Part shown: piece after piece, positions 48,801 through 57,383 of the stretch
Position numbering within the stretch: position 1 is the stretch's first letter
Layout of the letters: each line of letters opens with the position of its first letter
Source of the DNA: Planctomycetota bacterium
GTDB lineage: Bacteria; Planctomycetota; JAPUJT01
Length of the DNA stretch: 64,000 nucleotides
Reading direction: 5' to 3'
Assembly (NCBI GenBank): GCA_027296055.1
Contig: JAPUJT010000126.1
Span: 1-64,000 of the forward strand
Program-made: the position numbers and the translations under genes
Notes under the pieces: generated by a model
Seen by the model: only the letters and a program-made list of their open reading frames with translations
What the model was told of the DNA's origin: nothing
The model's database searches: none

Positions 48801-49422
48801 CCGTGGAGTCGAGGAGCGTATAGTCGATCTGCACGAGGCCGCTCTGGATACCTGCCGGAGTCTGCACCGTTGCCGAGGGGGCGTTGTTTCCCGCGATGAA
48901 GTTCGCCGTCTCCACGACATTGCCTAAGACGCTGGGGCTATCCGCGTCCTGAGGAGTGATGCGAATTCGGACATAGGCGGCATCGTAGGGAGGCCCACCA
49001 GGCAGATCGGCGCCGGCATCCCAGATGAACTGATGCGGGTCGCCGCCGGAACTGGTGGTGAGGTCTGCGATCGGGTCTCCCCCGCCCTGTGTGGAGATGA
49101 GCCAGTCCGTCGGCATCGGGACGCCGGTCCCCGGGTAGGGAAGGATCGCATGCTCCACCGTTATCGAGGCATTGTCCCCGTTGGGATCGCTGAGGGTGTA
49201 GTCGATGTCGATGTTGCCTCTCGTCCGCACGGGGGAGCTGATCGTCACCGTCGGGGCCACGTTGGCTGGACGATCGTCGCTGCTCCCTCCTCCGGAGGTA
49301 GCAGCTATGACGGCGATGGCCAGGTAGCCGCAGCCCTGTGCCGTGACGAGGAGGGCGAGCGCCCCGATCCGAGCGAATAGACGAACGCGGTCCGCCGAGC
49401 AGGTGCGATGCGCGGACTTCAT
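42889..49422 (-). CDS. Giant Ig-like/NHL lipoprotein, paralogue C (2177 aa)
   Basis: ATG 49422 follows GGGAGG. Lipobox AQGC gives Cys31, followed by tether GYLAIAVIAATSGGGSS. Residues about 47-1510 are 12 Ig-like modules. The first ten match modules 1-10 of paralogue A in order (module 3 PPIIFISTPVDGSLIGGDV; module 7 SLVPIVLIDPISRSYP), and modules 11-12 diverge. The C-terminal 670 residues are 12 NHL repeats of a different, classical type (GDGGPATAALLDSPRGLA; GNLYIADRDNHRIRIVD; INTFAGDGT), again enough for two six-bladed propellers. Stalk and head thus have different histories. Probably a surface-exposed lipid-anchored adhesin or scaffold; no catalytic motif seen. Divergent from the spermidine-synthase-like gene. 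Confidence 0.9.
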   Translation of the reverse strand: MKSAHRTCSADRVRLFARIGALALLVTAQGCGYLAIAVIAATSGGGSSDDRPANVAPTVTISSPVRTRGNIDIDYTLSDPNGDNASITVEHAILPYPGTGVPMPTDWLISTQGGGDPIADLTTSSGGDPHQFIWDAGADLPGGPPYDAAYVRIRITPQDADSPSVLGNVVETANFIAGNNAPSATVQTPAGIQSGLVQIDYTLLDSTDDLVDIAVDFSTDGGLNWAVANNIPVGETANLTSTLAGEGHNFAWDSIADNVDNSSLVKIRITPTDSLTLPGQEIPVETGDFTIQNNTPPIIFISTPVDGSLIGGDVNISYLLLDANDDLVDIFVEYSIDGWVTSSLATEKLGGGSEGTSGLPSSAMGISHLFQWDSALDLPDVDLPNPTSIDPVQIMITPMDPFGPGNSFIATGLQLNNNSEPSVTVSTPSSPQVLGDVTIDYTLFDFDSDIAGIRVEYSTDGGQNFISCSERTGPPSEGTAGLSTSPTGSMHTFVWDTATAQLAGVLADDVVVRIPPSDHADPALGQGAVAWTDVFTVDNTDPPSATISPIASPSMGIILVDYTLSDLEGDLIDVIVEYSTGGPIGPFSPATRDPSRGEGVTGLTSGASHTFAWFTLADLGPALESNVVIRIIPSDSKTGIAADSNVFTVDNNDAPEVQVATPGGVQSGYVLISHTLFDSNSDSISVQVDFEYSLDAGLTYTIPATATECLPAVCNSPASDGIAGLSSAPRPVGTPHLFIWDSIADIGLLTTDNVRVILTPSDSIVGATVQTLDFQVDNGSLVPIVLIDPISRSYPLNVTIPYRILDGDADDATVAAFYSTDGVIFNPMTISSVDVGVITGNTVTAVPTSSSGINHTLVWDSAIDLTPPPEAVLGIEVRLDPSDGDGTGVSDTSNPFTRGNDAPSVTILSPIPLSVVTGLARFEVSVSDSTSDTVDLTVTYDTGLGPVPSQITVGSVSGLSSSPTGVVHTFAWNSIADLGIQDLTGVILSITPTDDEPRAGTTVTITVDVQNNDLPVTFIGSPAAGDVRGGLVTVTYFLIDGDSDLIDCEFRYSTDGINYPLATEGGGDGTMGLSSSPDGIEHVFLWDSDMDLPETDGETITFRITPSDPQNPGATFTSKPFLINNNAEPSVTIASPTAGSIQEGTVLVDYTTIDTEQDSVGIQVWYSANGGFDFFTATPDLADPSHDGVTGLSTIPGLNNHIFAWATPLDLLGLNEEVVLRIVASDHPNPLLGDGPAAQTSVFTVDNTVAPHAIVDRVVSSTGRIAPPQEVFGSSTIEYRIVDPESDLASISVKYWVGVSPPVDVNTWLDAALDPSIGDGERNLSTLPGSGAMHTIGWQTALDLPGYNTAVHVAVIAQDTKIDADPFSGRIGPIIVNNTPVTATGDVATGILYDRVTMRYRLADANEDPADIVVRYSTGGVFGPFFAATESEGTPSEGRIALLTDSAGAEHIFVWNSFADLGKGDFIDVILEVAPTEVPTASPGSSAFTSSFRLDNRVITTVSGAGNGDGGDASDAWIAASIRGCAVDNFGNIFFSEEQKHRVRRIDAFTGQIETVLGNGAQASTGDGGPGTQASLNSPAGISFDSDNNLHVATRGGRRIRRVDSITKIVTTVAGGGLSNPGNGGLATDAVLTGPLDVVIRSNGEMFICEWLANRVRIVDTSGIINFYAGLAAAGDTGDGGPATAALLDSPRGLALHPVTEDLYIGDSDNHKIRWVDASAGDIIDTFAGTGVQGDTGDGGLATAAQLNNPVGLDFDAIGQLYVVTELAHRVRIINLGGNIDAFAGTGTAGFLGDGGLAVSARLNRPWDLAVDMGGEVHIADGNNFRIRTVDALGDIRTTAGQGFPFAVDNIPAVTEVLQWVEDVEVDSVGNIYHVHQNRVRRVDAQTGIITRAAGSGARGWSDGFPARNVLMCAPLGLAVDAAGLVYVADTGNHRVRLVDPVANTIVTFAGGAGGFGPICNSDGAFAGDGSLAVDAELNYPAGLAFDSAGNLYIADRDNHRIRIVDTLGNINTFAGDGTQSFGGDGLPATMAQLDSPLDVEVSGTGMVYIADTGNHRIRVVDTLGNIDTFAGDGVQGFGGDGDAATAASLDSPGGVAIDPTTGNIFISDTNNHRIRSVDLLTGTNIIVTVAGLGGASFAGDGGPPAQALIHLPKGIWIDSNGVVFFADWGNDRIRRF

Positions 49423-49608
49423 CAAGAACCTCCCAGAATTCGAGTTAGCCTCTAGAATCGATCCCCCCCAGGAGAGGCAATGATACCACCTACAATGAAA
49501 GGAGGCGCCACATTCGTGACGCCCCAACACCTGATCTTCTTGGCCGAATCAAGTCTGTGTCCCCCATCTCACACCAAATATGCTTGACCGGGTGCAATGA
49601 CTGCAGGT

Positions 49609-49627
49609 AGGGTCGGAGACGGACCCT
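49609..49627 (+). promoter_or_regulatory. Hairpin presenting the ribosome site of the following gene
   Basis: AGGGTC (49609-49614) pairs with GACCCT (49622-49627), ending right at ATG 49628. The 7-nt loop contains GGAG, the only Shine-Dalgarno-like sequence. Formation of the stem could modulate initiation. Confidence 0.3.
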
Positions 49628-51667
49628 ATGACTGCCCTCTACGTTGCCGTCGTCGGCCTCTCGGCCTTTCTTCTCTTCCAGGTACAGCCGATGATCGCGA
49701 AGATCATCCTCCCTCGCTTCGGAGGCGGGGCATCCATCTGGCTCACCTGCCTGGTCTTCTTTCAGCTCGTCCTGCTCCTCGGATACGCATCCTCGCACTG
49801 GCTCCTCACTCGTCTGGGGACGCGAAGGCACCTGCTGGTGCAGGCACTCTTCATCCTGGTCTCTCTGGCCTTTCTCCCCCTTCGGACGCGGGACACGGGA
49901 CTCGACCCTTCCACTCTCACACCGGCCGTGGACATCCTTCTCCTGCTAGCCGCTTCGGTCGGTCTCCCCTACTTCGTCCTCTCCACGACCTCTCCAGCAA
50001 TCCAGCACTGGATCGGAGTCGGGCCCGGGGCTCGGATGCGAAACCCATACATCCTCTATGCCGTCTCTAACGCCGGCTCCTTGCTCGGGCTCCTTGCCTA
50101 TCCGGTCCTGGTCGAGCCGAATCTGCCTAACCGCGTTCAGCTCGGGTCATGGTCCGTCGCGTTCGGCGTGTACGCCGTCCTCCTCCTCGCGGGGATTGCT
50201 CTTCGATGGAAGACGGCCGATCCGGCCGCCTCCCCGCTACCCGACGCGGATCGAAGCGATCCTGAATCGGGGCAGCGAGGAGATCGCATCCGATGGGTCA
50301 TTCTCAGCCTGATCCCCTCGGCCGCTCTGATCGCCATCACGCACCACCTGACCGTGGATATCGCCAACCTGCCCTTCCTCTGGGTCCTTCCGCTCGCCCT
50401 CTACCTGATGTCGTTCATCATCTGTTTCCTGTTTCCCGGCATCTCACGTCCGCGTTATATCCGGAGCATGCTCGTGCTGGCCGCGTTGCTCGCCGTCGCG
50501 CTGATCGGCCGTGGTGCGATCCAGGTCTCCCTGATCACGAGGACACTCGTCGCTTGCTCGGCCATCCTTGCGGTCAGCACGTATTTTCATGGAGAGCTGG
50601 AACGATCCAAGCCGCCCGTCCACCGGCTCACGTCTTTTTATCTCTACCTCGCGCTCGGTGCCTGTGCCGGCAGTGTCCTGATCGGTCTCGTCGCTCCCCT
50701 GGTCTTGCGTGGGAGCTTCGAGTTCACCCTGGTGATCCTCGTCTCACTCTACGGGGTCCTGTTCCCTTACGTTCAACCCCTGGCGCTCTCCAGTGCTCGC
50801 CTGTGCCACTCCTTCATGGCATTGCTCCTCGTGCTCTCCTTCCTGAACGAAGAGGTGTTCTCCCGCACCGACTCGATCTGGCGGGGCCGTAGCTTCTATG
50901 GCACCTACAAGATCAGGGAAGTCCCCGAGCTACCCGATGAGCAGGTTGCGGTTCGACTGCTGATGCAGGGGACGACGATTCACGGAGGGCAGGCCCGGTA
51001 TCCGGACGGGCGGTTCGTTCCGCTCACGTATTACTTCGAGAAGACCGCTATCGGGCAGGCGTTCGCCAAGTTGCCGGACATCGAGAGGGTCGGCGTGGTC
51101 GGCCTCGGGGCGGGGGCGATCTCCGTTTACGGACGGAAGGGCCAGACGCTCGACTTCTTCGAGATTGACCAGATGAGCATCGATATCGCGACGAATCAAT
51201 TCCAGCTACTGGAAAGCTGCCCGGCCGAGGTGAGGATCATCAAGGGGGACGGGCGCCTCGCCCTTCGTGAGGTCGGGGACGCGACGTACGATCTGCTTAT
51301 CCTGGACGCGTTCACCAGCGGGACGATCCCTCTCCACCTTCTCACTCTCGAGGCGATAGAGGAATACCTGCGAGTCCTGAAGCCCGAGGGTCTGCTTCTT
51401 TACCACATCTCCAATCGCCATGTCCGGCTCCAGCCGGTGCTCGCCGGTGCAGCAGATCAACTGGGCCTTCGATATGCCCAGCACAAGGCGCCTCGGGATG
51501 GGTTCTACGTCATGTTCGAGGCGGATTGGGTGGCTCTCACCCGCAGCCCCGAAATCTTGGATCGGCTCACCGACGGGGACGACGACTGGGAGGGCCCCCC
51601 ACCCGACACCCGCATCTGGACCGACGAGGCCTCCGACCTCTGGTCCGTCATCGACTGGTCCCGCTGA
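49628..51667 (+). CDS. Fused membrane protein/spermidine-synthase-like protein (679 aa)
   Basis: Residues 1-420 contain about 12 hydrophobic segments (VVGLSAFLLFQVQPMIAKII at the start is highly typical of this family; LLGYASSHWLL follows). Residues about 470-670 are a spermidine-synthase-type Rossmann fold: VGVVGLGAGAISVYG, FFEIDQMSIDIA, IIKGDGRLAL, YDLLILDAFTSGTIP and LLYHISNRHV. Proteins annotated fused MFS/spermidine synthase have this layout. Whether they make polyamines is unproven. The family's gatekeeping Asp residues appear to be largely present (EID, GDGR, LDAF). Likely substrate is a decarboxylated-SAM-like or other amine donor at the inner membrane. A hairpin covers the ribosome site. 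Confidence 0.85.
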   Translation: MTALYVAVVGLSAFLLFQVQPMIAKIILPRFGGGASIWLTCLVFFQLVLLLGYASSHWLLTRLGTRRHLLVQALFILVSLAFLPLRTRDTGLDPSTLTPAVDILLLLAASVGLPYFVLSTTSPAIQHWIGVGPGARMRNPYILYAVSNAGSLLGLLAYPVLVEPNLPNRVQLGSWSVAFGVYAVLLLAGIALRWKTADPAASPLPDADRSDPESGQRGDRIRWVILSLIPSAALIAITHHLTVDIANLPFLWVLPLALYLMSFIICFLFPGISRPRYIRSMLVLAALLAVALIGRGAIQVSLITRTLVACSAILAVSTYFHGELERSKPPVHRLTSFYLYLALGACAGSVLIGLVAPLVLRGSFEFTLVILVSLYGVLFPYVQPLALSSARLCHSFMALLLVLSFLNEEVFSRTDSIWRGRSFYGTYKIREVPELPDEQVAVRLLMQGTTIHGGQARYPDGRFVPLTYYFEKTAIGQAFAKLPDIERVGVVGLGAGAISVYGRKGQTLDFFEIDQMSIDIATNQFQLLESCPAEVRIIKGDGRLALREVGDATYDLLILDAFTSGTIPLHLLTLEAIEEYLRVLKPEGLLLYHISNRHVRLQPVLAGAADQLGLRYAQHKAPRDGFYVMFEADWVALTRSPEILDRLTDGDDDWEGPPPDTRIWTDEASDLWSVIDWSR

Positions 51668-51706
51668 TCGGGCTCTGGAGAATTTCATCTCCTGGAGCGA
51701 GGAGGC

Positions 51707-54700
51707 CTATTCCTTTTTAGGGGCGGAGTCCTCCGGGTCCTTTTTCAGAAGGGCCCGATACTCCTTCGCCTTCTCCGGTTTTTCCCAGGCGGTGTAGAGG
51801 TCGATCAGACGGTTGAGGGCCTTTCGGGTTCGGGGATGGCCTCCGATCACATCTCGAAGTCCCTCGTATCCTTCCAGAAGATGCCGCTCGGCCTCCTCAT
51901 ATCGTTTCAGAGCCGTCAGAGTCGCCCCATAGTTGCTTCGGAAATCGCCATTCCGCCGGTTACCGGGAGCCAGAGTCTCCTTGGCGATTTCGACCGCTTC
52001 TCGCCCGACCTGCTCGGCCTCCTCGAGACTCCCGCGACCGCGGAGTACGGCACCCATGACGCTCATCGATTCGAGCGTCCGCACGCCGCGGGGGTCGTCC
52101 TTTCGCCGGTTCTCCAGTGTTTGCTGCAGGAGCGTCTCGGCCTCCTCCAGCCGTCCCTGATGGAGGAGGGCTCGCGCGAGGTCGTGCCGTATCCAATCCG
52201 TAGGCCCATAATCCCCTCCTTCAGGGTTGATGCTGTTCTTTAGTGCCCGTCGATACACCGCCTCGGCCTCGGAGAGCTTTCCCTGGTCATGGAAAACGCG
52301 AGCCAAACCCAGGCTAGCCCAGAGTGTGTCTCTAGCCTTTTCTCCTTCGAACTCCCAATAGGCCTCATTGGTCGGACGATAGAGCGCCTCCGCTTCACTG
52401 AGCTTGCCCCAGTTCTGTAGGGTCCAGGCCAGGTCGACGGGCACCGCGCTGCCGAGCCGATCCTCCGCTCGCCGCATGATCTCCACGCCCTCGCGGTACC
52501 GGCCAAAGTAATCGGCCACCAAAAGGCCGTGGGTGCTCATGACGCGGAGAGTTTCATCGTGATCCTCCCCTTTGAGCCGCTTGAGGGCTTTCACAGCCTC
52601 CCAGTTCACAGCCAGGGCTTCATCGAACTTTCTCAGGCCCATCAGGGAGTCCTCGAGCACGCCCAAAATGCGCATGGTAAGATGGGTCTCCTCACCCCTC
52701 CCTCGCCGTTGTTTTTCCCACAGCCCGCGGGCGATCGGCTCAGCCTCGGAGAACTTTCCTTGTTCGAGCAGGAGGTCGACGCGATCCAGGACCGCCCCGA
52801 TTGTTTCTGGATCGCCGATGCCCTTGGCATCGGATAGGTCTTGTATGCGCTGCTCGAGTAGCTCCAAGAGTTCGTCTTCCCTGCCAAGTTTCCGCAGGCA
52901 CCATGAGAGCCGCTGCAGGGAGTTCTGCGTTTGGTGGCGATCGCCGCCCAGGATCCTTGCCTGGGTCATCCATACACGTGTGAATATAGGCACCGCTTCT
53001 TCGCAACGCCCTTGATATTGCATGGTCTTCGCAACCCAGTAATCGGCCTCGAGTGTTCGACGGTGTTCCTCACCCAGAGACTCGACGAGAACTTCGCTCA
53101 GTTCTGTGAGGAGCTGAATCGCCTCACCGAACTTCCCTTGATATCTCAGGGACAGCGAAAAATGGTGGGCAGCGTCCTGGGTGAGACGATGATCGGGGCC
53201 AAGTAGACGGGCCTTCAGGGCGTATTCCCGGCGGAGGATCGGCTCCGCCTCTTTGTCTTTCCTCTGCTCCAACAGCACGTTCGACAGGGCAGAGTAATTC
53301 TCGAGGGTATCTGGAGATTCCTCTCCCAGAATGGCCCGCCGAGTATCGAGAAGTTCCTTGAGAATCCTTTCTGATTCGAGGAAGCGCCTCTGCTCGAGAA
53401 GTAGCGAGGCAAGCTTATCGCCCGACCTGAGTGTTTTCGAATGCTCTATACCGAGAGTGCGCCTGAGTGCATCGAAGATTTTTCGGTTCAGGGCCTCCGC
53501 CTCCGCGATAAGCTCCCCGTCTTTCACGAGGAGTGCGAGGCCGCTGAAGGAGTCGACCGTGTCCGGATGCTCTTCTCCCAATACCTCTCGCCGGCCCTCC
53601 CATGCAGATCGCTGGAGTACCTCGGCATCCTCGCTCTTCCCCAATTTCCCTAGCACTCGAGCGAGGTGGTCCATGGTTCGAAGCGTATCTGGATGCTCTT
53701 CACCGAGCAGAGCGCGTCGGCCCGCCAGGACCTCGCGGAAGAGCGGCTCCGCTCCTGAGGCGTCCCTCCGTGCGAACAAGAGTCGAGCCCAGACGTGAAG
53801 CGAATCCAGCGTCTCCTTGTCTACGTCTCCTCGCAAAGTCCTTCGAGTATCCAATGCCGACTCGAGGAGGGGCTCGGCGTCCGCAAGGAGGCCGAGGTTC
53901 AGATAGGCTTCGCCTATGGCTCCCTGGACGGCAGCCATCACACCAGGCTGATCCGGAAACGCCGCCAGAAGATCTAATGCTGCCCGGTCCAGCAGCTCGG
54001 CGATCTTAACCTGACGACCGCCCTCGCTCGGATCCATCAAAGCGAACATTCCCAGGAGGTAGTCGATCGTCGCACTTGCCTTCTGGGCCGCATCTTCTGC
54101 CGAGCGCCGCTGTACTTGCTCTTTCTCTTGGGCATCCCGCGCGAGATCTCGATCGCTGCGGGCTTGGAGGAAGAGCGACGTGCTCAAAACCAAGCCGGCC
54201 GCGAGGGCAATCCCGACGGCCGTCACTCCGGCGACCAGGCCTCGATGCTTTCTCACGAATTTCTTCACGCGGTACACCGGTCCCGGAGGCCCAGCGAGGA
54301 CGGGCTCGTCTTCGAGGTGACGGCGGATGTCGGCGGCGAACTCGGATGCCGTGGCGTAGCGACGGGCCGGTTCTTTCTCCATCGCCCTCATCGTTATCCA
54401 GTCGAGATCTCCCTTGAGGAGACGGGCGAGGGACGAGGGATTGGTCTGTCGGCTCTGGGCCACGTCGCTGGACTTCTTCCCGAGCGTGCTCACTCGAGTG
54501 CTTGGCTTCTCCGGTTCCTCCTCTCGAATCTTGCGGCTTATCTCGTCATAGCCTCCCATCCGGAGAGCACGAGCGTCGAACGGCAGGCAGCCGGAGAGGA
54601 TCTCGTAAAGCAGCACCCCGAGGGAGTAGATATCCGTCCGGGTGTCGACCTCGAGGGCCTTGCCCGAAGCCTGCTCGGGGCTCATGTACTCCGGAGTACC

Positions 54701-55516
54701 TATGACCCGGCCCATCTCCGTGTAGAGGGTCTTCTCGGTCAGCCTGCGGTTCGTGGCCTTGGCGATGCCGAAGTCGATGATCTTGGGGAAGGCGCTCCCG
54801 TTGCCGGTGACCAGGATGTTGGATGGTTTCAGGTCTCGATGGATGATTCCCTTCTGATGGGCGTGCTGCACGGCGTCGCAGAGTTGCTGGAAGAGACGTA
54901 GCCGGTCTGCCGTGGTGAGGCGCATGCGATCGCAGTACTGATTGATCGGCACCCCCGCGACATGCTCCATGACGAAGTAGGGTCGGCCGGTGTTGGTGGC
55001 GCCGGCGTCGAACACCTTGGCAATCCCCGGGTGATCCATCAGGGCCAGGGCCTGCTTCTCCGATTCGAAGCGGAGGACGACCTCCTCGGTGTCCATCCCC
55101 AGCTTGATGACCTTCAGGGCTACCCGACGCCGAACGGGCTCCCTCTGATCTGCGAGGTAAACGGTCGCCATGCCCCCTTCCCCGAGCTTGTCGAGGATGC
55201 GATAGGGGCCGACTTGCTGGGGCGGGCTCAGATCCCCCGAAAGGAAGGCGGGACCGGACCCGCCCTGTCGGGTAGAGGTCGAGAAATTCGCCGAGGGCTC
55301 TGGTGTCTTTGCCCTGTGGAGGGCCTCGACGATCTTGAGGCGACGCTCCAGCTTCTCGGCGTTTTCGGGACTGGATGCCGCCAGCGCATCGCGATCCGGG
55401 GATTCCCCCGCCTGAAGGCGATCCAGGAAGTCGTCCGCTATCGCGCCAATCTGTTCCTCCGGCGTGGACGCGGAAGCGTCATCCGGCACGAGTCCGTGTC
55501 TATCCTTGCCGCTCAT
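51707..55516 (-). CDS. Membrane Ser/Thr protein kinase with long TPR sensor region (1269 aa)
   Basis: Layout: a regulatory N-terminus with EEQIGAIADDFLDRLQAGE, a pattern common to planctomycete-type kinases; kinase domain at about 103-400; one membrane segment at about 427-450; then about 800 residues of kinesin-light-chain-type TPRs (LGEEHPDTL recurring every 42 residues). Kinase motifs are complete: GEGGMATVY 112-120, Lys135 in ALKVIK, HRDLKPSN 226-233, DFGIAK 248-253 and GTPEYMSPEQ 273-282. The enzyme should phosphorylate cytoplasmic proteins, with the TPRs outside the membrane if topology is as predicted. It lies 128 bp after the FnIII/propeller gene in a minus-strand cluster with an ECF sigma factor. 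Kinase control of that sigma factor is plausible but unproven. Confidence 0.93.
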   Translation of the reverse strand: MSGKDRHGLVPDDASASTPEEQIGAIADDFLDRLQAGESPDRDALAASSPENAEKLERRLKIVEALHRAKTPEPSANFSTSTRQGGSGPAFLSGDLSPPQQVGPYRILDKLGEGGMATVYLADQREPVRRRVALKVIKLGMDTEEVVLRFESEKQALALMDHPGIAKVFDAGATNTGRPYFVMEHVAGVPINQYCDRMRLTTADRLRLFQQLCDAVQHAHQKGIIHRDLKPSNILVTGNGSAFPKIIDFGIAKATNRRLTEKTLYTEMGRVIGTPEYMSPEQASGKALEVDTRTDIYSLGVLLYEILSGCLPFDARALRMGGYDEISRKIREEEPEKPSTRVSTLGKKSSDVAQSRQTNPSSLARLLKGDLDWITMRAMEKEPARRYATASEFAADIRRHLEDEPVLAGPPGPVYRVKKFVRKHRGLVAGVTAVGIALAAGLVLSTSLFLQARSDRDLARDAQEKEQVQRRSAEDAAQKASATIDYLLGMFALMDPSEGGRQVKIAELLDRAALDLLAAFPDQPGVMAAVQGAIGEAYLNLGLLADAEPLLESALDTRRTLRGDVDKETLDSLHVWARLLFARRDASGAEPLFREVLAGRRALLGEEHPDTLRTMDHLARVLGKLGKSEDAEVLQRSAWEGRREVLGEEHPDTVDSFSGLALLVKDGELIAEAEALNRKIFDALRRTLGIEHSKTLRSGDKLASLLLEQRRFLESERILKELLDTRRAILGEESPDTLENYSALSNVLLEQRKDKEAEPILRREYALKARLLGPDHRLTQDAAHHFSLSLRYQGKFGEAIQLLTELSEVLVESLGEEHRRTLEADYWVAKTMQYQGRCEEAVPIFTRVWMTQARILGGDRHQTQNSLQRLSWCLRKLGREDELLELLEQRIQDLSDAKGIGDPETIGAVLDRVDLLLEQGKFSEAEPIARGLWEKQRRGRGEETHLTMRILGVLEDSLMGLRKFDEALAVNWEAVKALKRLKGEDHDETLRVMSTHGLLVADYFGRYREGVEIMRRAEDRLGSAVPVDLAWTLQNWGKLSEAEALYRPTNEAYWEFEGEKARDTLWASLGLARVFHDQGKLSEAEAVYRRALKNSINPEGGDYGPTDWIRHDLARALLHQGRLEEAETLLQQTLENRRKDDPRGVRTLESMSVMGAVLRGRGSLEEAEQVGREAVEIAKETLAPGNRRNGDFRSNYGATLTALKRYEEAERHLLEGYEGLRDVIGGHPRTRKALNRLIDLYTAWEKPEKAKEYRALLKKDPEDSAPKKE

Positions 55517-55644
55517 CGTCTCTCCTAGGGAGCCAGGGGCGGAGAGTGTTCTCCGCCCCCGGTGTGTAACAGTGTCGACTCGTAGAGACTAGTTTTCAAT
55601 GGCGAACCTGACTCCTTTACAATTCTGTCTGCGGTGAGTGCTGT

Positions 55645-57204
55645 CTACGGATTCATCCGGGCGAATTTCAGCACGCCGTTCCCGTCGTCCTTGATGGCGA
55701 CCGCGGGCAGATTGAAGTTGTTCGGGTCGAGGGCCAGGGAAACGCGGTTCGTGCAAAAGGGCAACTCGGTTACCAGGTCGAATGTCCAGCCGCTGCCGTC
55801 ATTGATGGCCACCTCGATGCCGTTCTCCTCGCACCCGCCGTCGTAGACGGCGGCGAAGGCGACATAGATATTGCCCAGCCCGTCAAAGGCGAGCGACGTT
55901 GTCGAGCCGCCCTCCTGCCGGGACGTGATGACCTCCGGGATCGCGGGCCAGCCATCGTCGGCGTCGCGGACAGCAAGCCGGACCTGGTTCCCTAGGAAAG
56001 GTGGACCAGCCGCATCGTAGTGGAGGTAGGCGATCGCCGGCTGGTCGGTTCCGTCGAAGGCGAGGCTGGGATACCTGACTGTATCCGGGTCCGGAATGTT
56101 TTCCACTGTCACGGGGGCGCCCCAGACGGAGGCGGATCGGACCGCAAACCTGATCTCCCTGCTGTCCGAGAGACTGGCTACATAGGCTACCGTGGCATTC
56201 CCGGCTGGATCGTATGCCAGATCCGGATCCCTCACGAACGCGTGGCCGTCGATGACCTCCGGGGCTCCCCATCCAGATCCACTTCGGATGGCGAACATCA
56301 GGTCTTCCCCCTGGGGTGTTTCTTCGGACCAAACGATGCTGGCGTTCCCGCTGGCGTCGAACGCGAGCGAGGTCGAGGCCGCCGCCGCTCCTGTGGCCAC
56401 GGCCTCTAGCGGATCGAAATCCACCCCGTTCCACAGGCCATACATCACGATCTGTCCGTCCTTCTTCTTGGCGGCCTTGACCAGGAAGCTCAATGCGGGG
56501 ACCCCCGCGCTCTCGTAAGCGAGATCGATCTTGCCGCCCAAGATCCCCAGGTCCGTGATCACCCAGTCGAATCCATCGAAATGTGCGAAATGGATCATTC
56601 CTCCCGACTTGTAGGAGATAGAGGGGTTCTTATCTCCCTCACGATCGAAGACGAGCGAGGTACTGGCTCCCCCGTCGTCGACGACCTCGATGGTCCAGCC
56701 GTCGTCCAGGGTCGTGACGGACAGTTCCGAGGAGATGGGAGAGGAATTGCCCGCCTCGTCGGCCGCCTTGATGGCGAAGTGGTAGTCTGTCAGGGGGAGC
56801 AGCCCCTCGACCTTGTAAGGATCCTCGGCGAGGAGGGGGGGGTCGTCTCCGACACAGGGTGTGCCGGGAACGAGCGTCCGCCACTGGTCGGTCGGTGTGG
56901 CGCTGGCCCAGTTCGATTCATCGATCGGTGTGCTGCCGATCAGGAAGCGGACCTCGTAGGAGCTGGCTGGGCCGGAGGCGCATTCGTAGTTGTCGTCGGC
57001 GGTCCGGGTCCAGGTGAGCGTGACGGTCGTCGCGGTCACGTCCGAGAAGTCCAGATTCAGAATCTCCCCCGGCGATATCGTGTCATCACTGGGAGGCGGT
57101 TTCTTCCCTCCACCGCCCTTTCCCGCCGAGGCGAGGTCTGGGTTCACCAAGACGAGTGCCGTGGCACAGATGAGCGCCACCAAGATCGTGAGCTTATCCC
57201 TCAT
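55645..57204 (-). CDS. Exported FnIII plus beta-propeller protein (519 aa)
   Basis: ATG 57204 follows GGAGG. The signal peptide is cleaved near ASA (residue 27), leaving GKGGGGKKPPPSDD, a Gly/Lys tether similar to those after the lipid-anchored Cys of neighbouring lipoproteins. Residues about 45-165 form an FnIII domain (NLDFSDVTATTVTLTWTRTA; YHFAIKAADEAGNSSP). Residues about 170-519 are propeller repeats (SLAFDASGNASIVWSEE; DLAYDPAGNATVAYVAS; SLAFDGTDQPAIAYLHYD), about seven blades. No enzyme residues seen. Probably periplasmic or surface. It sits between the sigma factor and the kinase gene, so it may be a target or partner of that pair. Confidence 0.82.
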   Translation of the reverse strand: MRDKLTILVALICATALVLVNPDLASAGKGGGGKKPPPSDDTISPGEILNLDFSDVTATTVTLTWTRTADDNYECASGPASSYEVRFLIGSTPIDESNWASATPTDQWRTLVPGTPCVGDDPPLLAEDPYKVEGLLPLTDYHFAIKAADEAGNSSPISSELSVTTLDDGWTIEVVDDGGASTSLVFDREGDKNPSISYKSGGMIHFAHFDGFDWVITDLGILGGKIDLAYESAGVPALSFLVKAAKKKDGQIVMYGLWNGVDFDPLEAVATGAAAASTSLAFDASGNASIVWSEETPQGEDLMFAIRSGSGWGAPEVIDGHAFVRDPDLAYDPAGNATVAYVASLSDSREIRFAVRSASVWGAPVTVENIPDPDTVRYPSLAFDGTDQPAIAYLHYDAAGPPFLGNQVRLAVRDADDGWPAIPEVITSRQEGGSTTSLAFDGLGNIYVAFAAVYDGGCEENGIEVAINDGSGWTFDLVTELPFCTNRVSLALDPNNFNLPAVAIKDDGNGVLKFARMNP

Positions 57205-57383
57205 TTCCGTCCTCCGTGACTGTAAGGGGTCTGCCTTGGCAGGCCCTCTCCCCCGCGTGGGCCGGATGACCATGATCCGGCTTCTTGGGGAGATGGGTTC
57301 GCTCCTCCCTGAAACGACCGTCTATTCTGGGTTTGCCCTGGAATCTCGAATAAATCTGAGGGATGGGGGTGAGGAGCTACTGG

